Shown: positions 10,101-18,050, counted from the first letter of the stretch. The stretch: DNA of 64,000 bases from Sphingobacterium sp. UT-1RO-CII-1 (GCF_026711005.1 NZ_JAPPVJ010000003.1:485568-549567); one strand, 5' to 3'. The notes: a model not told the origin generated them from the letters alone. A program made the numbers and translations.

Positions 10101-10164
10101 CAATAGCTAGGAGCACCATTAAAAAGATAAAATTTCTTTTAAATAATTTGAGGTTTCTTTTCAT
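7141..10164 (-). CDS. ThuA / PQQ-type sugar dehydrogenase / PKD / cytochrome c fusion lipoprotein
   Basis: The 1007-residue protein starts with a lipoprotein-type signal (lipobox near MNSC, Cys27). The order is: a ThuA trehalose-utilisation-type domain (about 35-250, PKVLIFSKTAAFYHES), a six-bladed glucose/sorbosone dehydrogenase-like propeller (about 275-715, with GSIAFGGDGLLYVSTGD), a PKD domain (about 735-800), a cytochrome c domain with CQSCH at 877-881, and a short C-terminal carbohydrate-binding-like tail. This architecture suggests periplasmic or surface oxidation of a sugar with electrons passed to the fused heme. The family is common in Bacteroidota, and the substrate is unknown. The gene is monocistronic with its own terminator. 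The call of domains is firm, the pathway is inference. Confidence 0.9.
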   Translation of the reverse strand: MKRNLKLFKRNFIFLMVLLAIVGMNSCNKRKGPPKVLIFSKTAAFYHESIPAGNEALLKLMKENNIEADTTTDAEWFNEEKLGEYSAVVFLNNTGDVLNHYQEVAFERYIQAGGGFVGIHAASDTEYDWAWYGRLVGAYFKNHPRPQHANFTVVNANHESTKNLPSTFSYDDEWYNYKKINPAINVLITIDESSYEGGENGEDHPMAWYHEYDGGRSFFSGFGHSIASYSDSLHLAHFLGGIKYAIGENRKLDYSKAKTLEVPERQRFVKTQLLSGSLFEPTEMAILPNYDILVAQRRGELMLFKENSGEVVEAGFLDVYHHSGVENVNAEEGFMGLALDPNFESNKFLYAFYSPADTSVNRLSRFVFENGRLDMKSEKVVLEFYSQRQICCHTGGSIAFGGDGLLYVSTGDNSTPFDQPTTYKNKGFAPIDGREGFEQYDASRSSGNTNDLRGKILRIKVEADGSYSIPKGNLFEVGTEKTRPEIFVMGNRNPYRISVDQKNNYLYWGEVGPDASNDSLETRGPRGYDEINQARQAGFYGWPFFVGDNYAYRQYDYNSGKSGDPFNPEKPMNLSPNNTGLVNLPAAQPAYIWYPYGASADFPQVGSGGRNAMAGPVYYTDMFPKETRYPEYYNGKLIVYDWIRRWVKAVTIAPNGDFEKMEPFMEREVFANPIDMEVGKDGRLYVLEYGSGWFSKNADAGIVRIDYIQGNLPPKVGELKVEQMSGNLPFTLKATIDASDFEGDKMSYSWKIGDVIKETDEPVLNYVIDKKGEYEISVVVKDVHNAKSESASIAVYAGNQPPVVDIVLNNNSDNSYKIGDRIDYEVKIDDSGRALDEENLVVSVKYLKEEEVAKASVGHQQVSELVLGRSLMMASDCQSCHKLSGTSVGPSYMQVSEKYKKRDDAVSYLKDKVMKGGSGVWGQVAMAAHPDMKALEAEQIVKWILSLSDDKASSKKSLPVKGVITADSAPAHDATVLRITAEYTNSPGPGTRPFTGVKVRDVKLKDK

Positions 10165-10349
10165 TTTTAATATAATGTGGTCAAGGTTTTTTTATTTGTC
10201 GTAAAGTACTAAAATGATTAATTAAGCACAATCATTAAAGCACTAAACATGTAAGTTTAATGATACAAATTCACTCCAAGAATATACAGAGTCCCCCCTT
10301 GTCTCCAACAACAACTAGGCATTACCGATACTCTTTTAAAACTTCCTTA

Positions 10350-11771
10350 TTAAGATTGTCTTATTCTCAATTTCTGGCCAATTTTTAAAGAACTTGAACT
10401 CAAGTTATTGTCCGATTTCAGCTGCGACACTGTTACTCCCTTATGTCTTGCTGCAATATGGGATAACGTATCCCCTTTCTTCACAACATAAGCTAAAAAA
10501 GAACTTTTCGTTATTGTGGTCTTTTTTGTATTGTGACTAGCCAAACGAACAGGTTCATCTCTTTTAATAGCCAGCGTACGTCCAGTAATCTTACTTTTCG
10601 CAGTTAAATTATTCCACGCTCTCAAGTCCTGAACAGACACGCCCAGTTTATTTGCTATACCACCTAATGTTTCTCCTTTACCTACAGTATAAGTTTTAGT
10701 CTCTGCTAAAAGCTGCTTTCCAGAACCATTAACCTCATTGGGAATTAATTCATTATTTAGAGCCGCATACAATAAACTATCATTAAACTGTTCTGTCGTT
10801 GGTAAGACAAGACGTTTAGGACTTTCCACACTTGCTTGGACTATTGTCTTTTTATATGATGGATTAAATTGTTTTACTGTTTCCAAAGGTAAATCTACCG
10901 CCTGCGCAATTTGTTGAAGGTTAACGCTTCGATCAACCATTATTACTTTAGGCTTCCAATCAAAATCTGTTTCAGCCACTCCGATACCAAATGTCTCTGC
11001 ATTTTTCATGGCATAAGTCATTGCCACAAATTTGGGAATATAATTCTGTGTCTCTTGTGGCAAATAAGGAGATAAACTCCAAAAATCAGGATTATCCAGA
11101 CCTGATCTTTCTATTGCACGTCTCACAGCCCCACGCCCACAATTATAAGAGGCAAGTGCAAGCAACCAGTCACCGAACTCCTCATAGGCATCTTTGAAGT
11201 AACGACTTGCTGCATAAGATGCTGCATAAGGATCTTTACGCTCATCAACATGGCTATCCATAGTTAAATCATAATATTTAGCCGTTCCGAACATAAACTG
11301 CCATAAACCAACTGCACCTGAACGTGAAACTAAATGAGGGTCTAAGGACGATTCAACAACAGAAATATACTTGATTTCATCAGGCAAATTATTCTCTTGA
11401 AGTACTTGTTCAAAAATGGGGAAATAATGCTGAGACAATCCTCTCAGTTTGCTCATATAAGGATTATAGTTTTTTGACACATACCGATCTATATAATCTT
11501 TAATCTTATCATTATACGCTAGAGGTATTATTCTTTGTGTCTTTCTAAGGCGATCATAAATAAGCGAATCTTGATAAGTAGACAAGGGAATACTGTGCGA
11601 AAGCTGTTTTAATGAATCTAAGCTCTGAAGGATACTATTTCTTTGCAAGGTAGCGACTTCTTGAAACTCTAGAGATATTCCGTCATTTTCAAATTCTGTT
11701 ATATCTTGTGCGCGTACCAACATGACCTGACCTACGACAAATAGTATCAGCCCCATACATAATCTAACCAT
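10350..11771 (-). CDS. mltD: MltD-like lytic transglycosylase with two LysM domains
   Basis: The 473-residue exported protein has a signal peptide (about 1-21) and a soluble lytic transglycosylase domain at about 115-270. The catalytic glutamate is Glu140 in VVESSLDP, followed by the family motif GLWQFM. Two LysM peptidoglycan-binding repeats lie at about 355-400 (YTVGKGETLGGIANKLGV) and 428-472 (YVVKKGDTLSHIAARHKGV). This is the MltD arrangement, which cleaves the MurNAc-GlcNAc bond with anhydro-ring formation. There is no lipobox, so it is probably periplasmic rather than lipidated. It lies downstream of tatA but behind that gene's strong terminator, so it is likely transcribed alone; inverted repeats upstream may be regulatory. 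Confidence 0.93.
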   Translation of the reverse strand: MVRLCMGLILFVVGQVMLVRAQDITEFENDGISLEFQEVATLQRNSILQSLDSLKQLSHSIPLSTYQDSLIYDRLRKTQRIIPLAYNDKIKDYIDRYVSKNYNPYMSKLRGLSQHYFPIFEQVLQENNLPDEIKYISVVESSLDPHLVSRSGAVGLWQFMFGTAKYYDLTMDSHVDERKDPYAASYAASRYFKDAYEEFGDWLLALASYNCGRGAVRRAIERSGLDNPDFWSLSPYLPQETQNYIPKFVAMTYAMKNAETFGIGVAETDFDWKPKVIMVDRSVNLQQIAQAVDLPLETVKQFNPSYKKTIVQASVESPKRLVLPTTEQFNDSLLYAALNNELIPNEVNGSGKQLLAETKTYTVGKGETLGGIANKLGVSVQDLRAWNNLTAKSKITGRTLAIKRDEPVRLASHNTKKTTITKSSFLAYVVKKGDTLSHIAARHKGVTVSQLKSDNNLSSSSLKIGQKLRIRQS

Positions 11772-11788
11772 ACATATTTATTTCTCGA

Positions 11789-11863
11789 GCTAATATTTTA
11801 TTAGCCTGAACAACAAATCATTAAATAAGTTCACACCGACTAGGGTGTGAAAAATATTTTCAC
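11789..11863. promoter_or_regulatory. Cluster of dyad repeats upstream of mltD
   Basis: Three inverted repeats are packed into 75 bases before the mltD start: GCTAATA-TTT-TATTAGC (11789-11805), TCACACC-N6-GGTGTGA (11831-11850) and GTGAAAA-ATA-TTTTCAC (11847-11863), the last two overlapping. They could be protein-binding sites or an RNA fold in the 5' region. No exact promoter box was found between them. Confidence 0.4.
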
Positions 11864-11909
11864 AAAAAACTAAAGAGTTTCATGGTTTCATGAAACTCTT
11901 TAGTTTTTT
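11864..11909 (-). terminator. Terminator of tatA
   Basis: A perfect 21-bp inverted repeat (11864-11884 with 11889-11909) has a 4-nt loop and A-run/T-run ends, lying 17 bases past the tatA stop codon. It can act in both directions. Confidence 0.92.
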
Positions 11910-11925
11910 GCCGTCATTGACATTA

Positions 11926-12129
11926 TTATTTTTGAGTAGTGTTATCTGTTTTCTCTGTCTCGTTATCTGGCATAGGCTCTTCACGCTGTCCTTCTTTAAA
12001 CTCCTTAACTCCTCTTCCCAAACCACGCATTAATTCTGGAATTTTCTTTCCTCCAAATAATAACAATACAATCACTACTATAATAATAATCTCTTGGGTC
12101 CCGATAAATAATAATCCCGTTGTATACAT
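11926..12129 (-). CDS. tatA: Twin-arginine translocase subunit TatA/TatE
   Basis: The 67-residue protein has one membrane helix at about 11-26 (IIIIVVIVLLLFGGKK). The conserved FGGKKIPELMRGLGRG hinge and amphipathic helix follow, and a charged soluble tail (EPMPDNETEKTDNTTQK) ends it. This is the pore-forming TatA of the twin-arginine pathway for folded proteins. No tatC lies beside it, so TatBC components must be elsewhere. It sits behind the EnvC-like gene with a 75-base gap that holds a TATATTTG box, and its own terminator follows. TatB is unlikely because the tail is short. Confidence 0.95.
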   Translation of the reverse strand: MYTTGLLFIGTQEIIIIVVIVLLLFGGKKIPELMRGLGRGVKEFKEGQREEPMPDNETEKTDNTTQK

Positions 12130-12170
12130 AATTTCTAATTTCTTATCTCGCCTTAACTACCAGCGTATTA

Positions 12171-12178
12171 CAAATATA
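12171..12178 (-). promoter_or_regulatory. Predicted -7 element of tatA
   Basis: TATATTTG on the minus strand, an exact TAnnTTTG match, lies 42 bases before the tatA start codon. No clear -33 TTTG accompanies it. Confidence 0.5.
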
Positions 12179-12204
12179 TAATTAAAAAGTTAAATTTCTT
12201 GTAA

Positions 12205-13470
12205 CTATTTTGCTAACCATGAGGTTGGATCTGTTGCTGTTTGCCCTTGGAACACACCAAAATTAACTACAGAGTATCCTGCATCAGGATCATCATCGGC
12301 AGTACCTATCTGCTGTCCTCGCGCTACTTTTTGCCCTTTCTTAACCGCCGAGCTTTTCAAATTTGAATACGATGTAAAGTACTCACCATGTTGAATAACA
12401 ACTACACTTCCAATAACCTGCACTACATCTCCATCAAAAACAGCTCTTACTGGCGCATTCGTAGAAGTTCTGATTCCCACATCCAGATGATCGATCCGAA
12501 CATTTCGCTCGACAGTTTCAAAACCAAATTTTCGCACCACATTCCCTTGCCCTACAGGCCAAGGCAACCTTCCTCTATTAGATTTAAAATCTGCAGACAA
12601 TTTAGCCGCTTCAGGGGTTGAACGTAATATTTCACTATCCGACTTCCTAGGTGTTTTCTTTTCTACCTCTTCTACCGTTTTACCTGTACGTTGCGCCTCT
12701 GCTTCTGCTTCTTTTCTTCTTGCTTCCTCTGCTTTACGTCTTTCTTCCTCAATTTCTCGACGAATAGCAGCTTGAATTTGTGCGTCAATACGTCTCTTCT
12801 CTTGCTGTTTTTGACTCAATTGCCCTTGGAAACTTGACTCTTCCTTCTTCAATTCGCTTAACTCTTTAGCGTGTACAGACCTGTCTTTCGCAATGATAGC
12901 CTTTTCATTCTCCTGTTCTTTCAAGAGGTTATTTTGTGTCACGCGGTCACGCTCTAATTGTGCAATCTTTAATTCAATCTCTTTTTTTGTAGCTTCTATC
13001 TCTGCAGCTTTTACTTTACGGGCATCACTAAATTGCTGTAAATATTTAATTCTTTTAAAAGCTTGGTTAAAATCTTTAGAAGCAAAAATAAACATCAATT
13101 TATTATAACTGTTCTTATTTCTAAAGGCAAAAAGAATCATCTTTTCATAATCTACCTTCATTTTTTCCAGTTCCGCCTTCAGGCTATTTACTTGCTTCGT
13201 ATTAGTCTGTATACTATTATTAATAAGCCTCAGTTCTGCATTTATGGTATTAATCTTGTCTTCACGCAACCCCAATTGCCTGCTCAATGCATTCACCTCG
13301 CGTTGTGAAAGGATTTTTTCTTGAGTTTTCTCACGTAAAACTTTTGTTAGCTCGGCTATCTCGGCATCAATTTTTTCGCGTTGCTTTTTAAGCTCTGCAC
13401 TACTTTGAGCCGACACAAACACTACACTACAAATGAAAAAGAAACTAAATAGTATTTTTTTTAAATCCAT
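12205..13470 (-). CDS. EnvC-like murein hydrolase activator with degenerate LytM domain
   Basis: The 421-residue secreted protein has a signal peptide (about 1-21), a long coiled coil (about 22-260, rich in Glu, Lys and Gln) and a LytM/M23-type domain at about 305-421. The zinc-binding residues expected in active LytM proteases are mostly lost. His328 is kept in DHLDVGI but the Asp position is Gly, the HL pair reads NL in SYSNL, and the final His is Asn in VNFGVF. This matches EnvC, which does not cut peptidoglycan but activates amidases at the division site. It is the last gene of a probable TPR-DUF4292-EnvC operon, the preceding gene ending 142 bases upstream. An active endopeptidase is unlikely. 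Confidence 0.88.
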   Translation of the reverse strand: MDLKKILFSFFFICSVVFVSAQSSAELKKQREKIDAEIAELTKVLREKTQEKILSQREVNALSRQLGLREDKINTINAELRLINNSIQTNTKQVNSLKAELEKMKVDYEKMILFAFRNKNSYNKLMFIFASKDFNQAFKRIKYLQQFSDARKVKAAEIEATKKEIELKIAQLERDRVTQNNLLKEQENEKAIIAKDRSVHAKELSELKKEESSFQGQLSQKQQEKRRIDAQIQAAIRREIEEERRKAEEARRKEAEAEAQRTGKTVEEVEKKTPRKSDSEILRSTPEAAKLSADFKSNRGRLPWPVGQGNVVRKFGFETVERNVRIDHLDVGIRTSTNAPVRAVFDGDVVQVIGSVVVIQHGEYFTSYSNLKSSAVKKGQKVARGQQIGTADDDPDAGYSVVNFGVFQGQTATDPTSWLAK

Positions 13471-13612
13471 GAACTGTTATTCTCTAATATACTTCGGATT
13501 AACACAAGCTTACAAAAGTAAGAATTTTTATCTAAGTGTTCGACTTTATCTATCAGAAAGACACCCTACTTTTTCCGCATTTTTACTTGTAAATCAATTG
13601 AAACCACACCTA

Positions 13613-14392
13613 TCACTTTATTACCTTATATCGTTCAGAAACAGAAAAAGGCATTTCCACAGCCGTATTAAAGTCTACTTTATTATAGCTTATTTGTGCT
13701 TTCAGCGCCAATTCTGATCCAGAAAAATTAAATATCACCGTATGTGGAAAATTATATCCTTTTGTCAACGTGTGATCTCCATAATAAGTTTCTAGATTGT
13801 GTGTTCCATTTAACTCTTGTAAAAGAAAGTTAAACGGCCTATTATCTGCGTTTACACGATATTGATAGGATAAATTCTGTTGTGTGCCAACAACTATAAA
13901 CTCATCTTCTGCACTGGCTACCTGTACATTATCAGTGCGCAAAAGATTAGGAGAAACATTCCCTAAAAAAATATCCTGTAATATATTAAATGTGATACCC
14001 TGATTGACATAATTATAAATATAATCAAATGGCTTCTCAATATATTCTCCCTGCCACTTGTTCAATATTTTCACCCGATCAGGAGCAATAAGTATCCGCG
14101 CGACCTCTACTCCCAGCATCGCTGTAACAGATATCCAGATAGCTTTATCTTTCTCAATACGTACGTGAATATTGGCATCATGTGTTTTTTTATCCAGTTC
14201 TATAGTTGCTTTTCCTCGCCCAGAAAACGTAAGAAAATCCAAGTTACTTAGCTCAAAACTTTTGATGCTCGCAGCATTTCCCGCTTCGACGGCTGTCGGC
14301 AGATCGGTAGTTGGTAAATTTATTTTCTTTTTTGTCTTACAAGAGGCAAATACCGTAAATAGCAAAACAAAGCAACAGACCCTACTCCACAT
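13613..14392 (-). CDS. DUF4292 lipoprotein
   Basis: The 259-residue protein starts with a lipoprotein signal (VFASC, Cys18) and contains a DUF4292 domain over most of its length. That domain is a lipoprotein-localisation-like fold related to LolA/LolB, as far as the family is known. The visible signature is FSGRGKATIELD near residue 55 and VARILIAPDRVKILNKW near 100. Its start codon overlaps the end of the upstream TPR gene by 11 bases, indicating translational coupling. Position between a TPR protein and an EnvC-like factor suggests a role in outer-membrane or cell-wall assembly; this is inference from context. The charge after the lipid Cys (KTKKK) is basic, unlike the acidic surface-export signal of the phylum, so it probably stays in the periplasm. 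Confidence 0.85.
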   Translation of the reverse strand: MWSRVCCFVLLFTVFASCKTKKKINLPTTDLPTAVEAGNAASIKSFELSNLDFLTFSGRGKATIELDKKTHDANIHVRIEKDKAIWISVTAMLGVEVARILIAPDRVKILNKWQGEYIEKPFDYIYNYVNQGITFNILQDIFLGNVSPNLLRTDNVQVASAEDEFIVVGTQQNLSYQYRVNADNRPFNFLLQELNGTHNLETYYGDHTLTKGYNFPHTVIFNFSGSELALKAQISYNKVDFNTAVEMPFSVSERYKVIK

Positions 14393-16088
14393 AATTTCTA
14401 TCCGTTATTTTTTTCTTCAATCGTTCCATATCAACCTCTTCACTATTGTTTAGTGCTAATGCTTTTTCCCACTGCTTAACAGCTTCTTTGCTACTACCCG
14501 TCTTAAATAAAATATCGCCGTAATGTTCATATAAAACTGCAGAAGGTTTAGAGCTGCGCACTGCTTTCTCAATCCAAACCAGAGCTTCTTTATATTTTTC
14601 CTGCTTAAAAAGCACCCAAGCATATGTATCTTGAAATGTCCCCGACTCCGGATCCAACTCATTAGATTGTTTTGAAAGCTTTTCTGCCAATTCCAACTTT
14701 TCATTTCGCTCCGACAGATAATAAGCATAATTATTCATTGCCGTTGCGTTGGTACTATCTAGCTTGATAGCTTCTTCATAAGCTACATCTGAAACAGCAG
14801 CCTGCTTAAGTTTATGATACACATCTCCTAATCCTGCATAAATCAACGATTGTAAATAAGCATTCTCCGTACTACTATTATCCAGCGCTCTTTCCAACAT
14901 TTTTCTTGCATTATCCATATCATCATGCACGATATAAGCTATACCTGTAAAGTATAACAACATTACGTTATTAGGGTTCGCATTCAATGCTTCAAACCCA
15001 TGGGCAATCGCACTTTGTGACTCATTCATTGCGAGCTCCACATTCATCAGCATACGCCAGGCATCCACATGATTAGCATTTAAACCGACAGCTGTTAAAA
15101 ACAACGCCCGCCCTTCTGCTAATTTCCCTTGCCTCCACATCACATCACCTTTAGCAACATGGCTATCAGCTATACGAGGGTATTTTAAAACCAAAACGTT
15201 TGCCAGTTGCTGCATTTGTTCCAATGTAACATCTGTTCGTCCACTTAAAATAGTAAACATCACGCGGTGCTTATCTCCATAATCTATATTAGAAGATTCA
15301 AATGCTTTATTTAGCACTTCAAAAGCCTGTTTATTTCTTTTACCTGCAGCATATGCATCTGCCAAATCTAAATACAACAAATCATCTTTTGTATTTTCGA
15401 CTCCCTTCTCCAAAATTTGAATAGCCTGCTTTACATTCTTTTCACTTATATAGATATAAGCCATAGCACTGTAAACCTGCCTAATTCTTGACTTATTATC
15501 TGCCCACGGCTTTAGCACAGTCAAGGCTTCATCCTTTCTCTGCAAATCACCTAAAATTTCCGCTTTAATAACATCTAGCGTATCAGAAGCGCCAAATTTA
15601 TTCACAGATATATCATATATTTCAAGAGCTTCTTCCGATTGCTTACTGGCGTGTAAAAGCATCATTTTCTCTCTCATCAATGCAGCATTATTAGGATTAT
15701 CAAGTATCACTTTATCCAAAACATTAATAGCAGCTAATAAATCACCACTTCCTTTATATAGTTCAATCAGGTAATTTGCATATAATATATTGGTCTGCTC
15801 CAACTCATAAGCTTTCACAGCTAACGGGACTGCCATTTCAAAATTACGCGCCTGTCCGAATAAAAGAGCCTTTGCATAGTATACTTCTGCTGCATCCGGA
15901 TATTTTTCAATGATACCATCTAGTATATCAATAGCCCCGATAAGATTACCAGTCCGAAGCTGACCTTCTGCTAACATCAGCTCATTCTTATAAGGTTTTT
16001 CCTCCACAACCTCCTGCGCATTTCCATGAACACTCAGAAATAATAGGACCGTTATCCCAATATAAAATATTTTTTTACTCAAACTCAT
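14382..16088 (-). CDS. Secreted tetratricopeptide repeat protein
   Basis: The 568-residue protein has a signal peptide (about 1-25, ending HGNAQ) and then TPR units over nearly its whole length. The clearest are near residues 35-140 and 310-560 (AMNNYAYYLSERNEKLELAE is a good TPR with the YY spacing). TPR arrays bind partner proteins, and no enzyme domain is visible. It is the first gene of the operon with the DUF4292 lipoprotein and the EnvC-like factor, and the next gene starts inside its end. A scaffold in the periplasm for envelope assembly is plausible but not shown. Confidence 0.88.
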   Translation of the reverse strand: MSLSKKIFYIGITVLLFLSVHGNAQEVVEEKPYKNELMLAEGQLRTGNLIGAIDILDGIIEKYPDAAEVYYAKALLFGQARNFEMAVPLAVKAYELEQTNILYANYLIELYKGSGDLLAAINVLDKVILDNPNNAALMREKMMLLHASKQSEEALEIYDISVNKFGASDTLDVIKAEILGDLQRKDEALTVLKPWADNKSRIRQVYSAMAYIYISEKNVKQAIQILEKGVENTKDDLLYLDLADAYAAGKRNKQAFEVLNKAFESSNIDYGDKHRVMFTILSGRTDVTLEQMQQLANVLVLKYPRIADSHVAKGDVMWRQGKLAEGRALFLTAVGLNANHVDAWRMLMNVELAMNESQSAIAHGFEALNANPNNVMLLYFTGIAYIVHDDMDNARKMLERALDNSSTENAYLQSLIYAGLGDVYHKLKQAAVSDVAYEEAIKLDSTNATAMNNYAYYLSERNEKLELAEKLSKQSNELDPESGTFQDTYAWVLFKQEKYKEALVWIEKAVRSSKPSAVLYEHYGDILFKTGSSKEAVKQWEKALALNNSEEVDMERLKKKITDRNYVE

Positions 16089-16223
16089 TTGATATTTTTA
16101 AAGTTCCTCACTTGTAACTTCTATAAAGATGACAAAAAAAAGCAAAAGTTTAACTACGTAATCTTAAATCATGTTAAATTTACAAAAAGTAAAAATCATT
16201 TTTATTTTACAAACTATTTCTCG

Positions 16224-16231
16224 TACCTTTG
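16224..16231 (+). promoter_or_regulatory. Predicted -7 element of the rplM-rpsI-rpsB operon
   Basis: TACCTTTG, an exact TAnnTTTG match, lies 64 bases before the rplM GTG. The leader after it contains CCTC (16235-16238) that can pair with GAGG (16257-16260) in a small hairpin. A ribosomal-protein leader for L13 has been described in Bacteroidia as I recall it; whether this is that element was not tested. Confidence 0.6.
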
Positions 16232-16295
16232 CAGACCTCTTTGTAGTGATTATATCGAGGATATATTATTATTTTAATTAATTAAACAAAAGCAA

Positions 16296-16739
16296 GTGAA
16301 TACGTTAAGTTACAAAACTGTCTCTGCCAACAAGAACACCGTCAACAAAGAGTGGATTGTTGTTGATGCTGAAGGCGAGATTTTGGGGCGCTTGGCTAGC
16401 GAAATTGCGAAAGTAATTCGTGGCAAACACAAGCCTTCATTCACCCCACACGTAGACTGCGGTGACAACGTGATTGTTATCAATGCAGACAAAATCCGAT
16501 TGACAGGAAACAAATTAGGCGACAAAGTATATGTTCGCTATACAGGCTACCCAGGTGGTCAGCGTTTTGTTTCTCCTAAACAATTATTGGCTAAACATCC
16601 TGAGCGCATTATCGAGAAAGCTGTACGTGGTATGCTTCCTAAAAACCGCCTAGGTCGTCAATTGTTTAAAAACCTTTACGTTTATGCAGGTTCAGAGCAT
16701 AAGCATGAGGCACAAAACCCAAAACCAGTTAAATTTTAA
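16296..16739 (+). CDS. rplM: 50S ribosomal protein L13
   Basis: The 147-residue protein shows the L13 motifs [24 protein letters not shown] [11 protein letters not shown] and [13 protein letters not shown]. Translation begins at a GTG codon, the only start that gives the family's N-terminus, and it has no Shine-Dalgarno sequence. It binds 23S rRNA early in large-subunit assembly. The gene is first in the L13-S9-S2 unit, with 11 bases to rpsI. Confidence 0.98.
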   Translation: MNTLSYKTVSANKNTVNKEWIVVDAEGEILGRLASEIAKVIRGKHKPSFTPHVDCGDNVIVINADKIRLTGNKLGDKVYVRYTGYPGGQRFVSPKQLLAKHPERIIEKAVRGMLPKNRLGRQLFKNLYVYAGSEHKHEAQNPKPVKF

Positions 16740-16750
16740 GGAGAGCAAAC

Positions 16751-17137
16751 ATGTCAACAACTAATACTTCAGGAAGAAGAAAAACCGCTGTTGCCCGCAT
16801 TTACTTAACTGCTGGTAGCGGAATCATTACCGTAAATGGTAAAGACTACAAGGATTATTTCCCAACATTGCCATTGCAATACATCGTTACTCAATCTACT
16901 GAGGTAGCAGGTGTTGCAGGAAACTTTGATGTGAAAGTTAACGTTCAAGGTGGTGGCGTCAAAGGACAAGCTGAAGCTGTACGTTTAGCAATTGCTAAAG
17001 CGTTAGTAGAGCTTGACCCAGAGGTAAAACCAGCTTTACGTGCAAAAGGCCTAATGACTCGTGATGACCGTATGGTTGAGCGTAAGAAACCAGGACGCCG
17101 CAAAGCACGTAGAAAATTCCAATTCAGTAAACGTTAA
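16751..17137 (+). CDS. rpsI: 30S ribosomal protein S9
   Basis: The 128-residue protein has the S9 core SGRRKTAVARIYL and ends in the conserved basic tail RRKARRKFQFSKR, which reaches the P-site tRNA in the ribosome. It is preceded by AAGGAG (16738-16743), 7 bases before the ATG, a real Shine-Dalgarno sequence of a kind seldom seen in this phylum. It overlaps the stop region of rplM. Coupled to rplM and followed after 18 bases by rpsB. Confidence 0.98.
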   Translation: MSTTNTSGRRKTAVARIYLTAGSGIITVNGKDYKDYFPTLPLQYIVTQSTEVAGVAGNFDVKVNVQGGGVKGQAEAVRLAIAKALVELDPEVKPALRAKGLMTRDDRMVERKKPGRRKARRKFQFSKR

Positions 17138-17155
17138 TCAAGGGAGGATCAAAAA

Positions 17156-17965
17156 ATGGCAAGAACAACTTATCAGGAATTATTGGATGCAGGTGTCCAC
17201 TTTGGCCACCTTACCCGTAAATGGGATCCGAAAATGGCAAAGTACATTTTCATGGAGCGCAACGGTATCCACATTATCGACTTGAACAAAACTTTAACCA
17301 AGTTAGAAGAAGCTGCTTCAGCTATCAAACAAATAGTAAAGTCAGGTCGTAAAGTATTATTCGTAGCAACGAAGAAACAAGCGAAAGAAATCATTGCTCA
17401 GCAAGCGAAAGAGGTTAATATGCCTTTCGTTACAGAGAGATGGTTAGGTGGTATGCTTACAAACTTTGCAACAGTTCGTAAGTCTATCAAAAAGATGTCT
17501 AACATCGACAAAATGCAAAAAGATGGTACATACGATGTATTATCTAAAAAAGAAAAGTTGATGATTCAACGTGAGCGTATTAAGTTAGAAAGCCTTTTAG
17601 GAGGTATCGCTGACTTGAACCGTTTACCTGCAGCTTTATTTATCATTGACGTGAGAAAAGAGCACATTGCAGTAGCTGAGGCTATGAAGTTGAATATCCC
17701 TACTTTTGCAATGGTCGATACAAACTCTGACCCATCTAACATTGATTTCCCAATCCCATCAAATGATGACGCTACGAAATCAATTACTTTAATCGCTAGC
17801 ATTATCGGAAAAGCTATTCAAGAAGGCTTAGACGAGCGCAAACGCGACAAAGAAGAGGACGCAGAAAAAGAAGCTGCTGCTGCTAAAGCTGCAATCGACA
17901 ACGGTGAAGCTAAAGAAGAAGCTAACACTGTAAAACGCCCTCGTAAAGAGAAAGACGGAGAATAA
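17156..17965 (+). CDS. rpsB: 30S ribosomal protein S2
   Basis: The 269-residue protein shows S2 signatures: LLDAGVHFGHLTRKWDPKM, WLGGMLTNF and PTFAMVDTNSDP. It carries a charged Ala/Glu/Lys-rich extension from about 225 on, as seen in several Bacteroidota. A perfect GGAGG (17143-17147) lies 8 bases before the ATG. In many bacteria rpsB and tsf are co-transcribed; here a folded segment with a U-run separates them. Confidence 0.98.
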   Translation: MARTTYQELLDAGVHFGHLTRKWDPKMAKYIFMERNGIHIIDLNKTLTKLEEAASAIKQIVKSGRKVLFVATKKQAKEIIAQQAKEVNMPFVTERWLGGMLTNFATVRKSIKKMSNIDKMQKDGTYDVLSKKEKLMIQRERIKLESLLGGIADLNRLPAALFIIDVRKEHIAVAEAMKLNIPTFAMVDTNSDPSNIDFPIPSNDDATKSITLIASIIGKAIQEGLDERKRDKEEDAEKEAAAAKAAIDNGEAKEEANTVKRPRKEKDGE

Positions 17966-17977
17966 TATTCTTATATT

Positions 17978-18050
17978 AAAACCGGATGGACACGTGTTAG
18001 CTCTTGAAGATACTCTTCAAATTCAGCAGCATGCGTTTGTCCGGTTTTTT
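17978..18050 (+). terminator. Branched hairpin between rpsB and tsf
   Basis: AAAACCGGA (17978-17986) pairs with TCCGGTTTT (18040-18048) and is followed by a T-run. Inside the 53-base loop a second perfect stem forms (TTGAAGA 18004-18010 with TCTTCAA 18014-18020). It probably terminates the ribosomal operon, and its size makes a regulatory switch possible. Confidence 0.65.
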
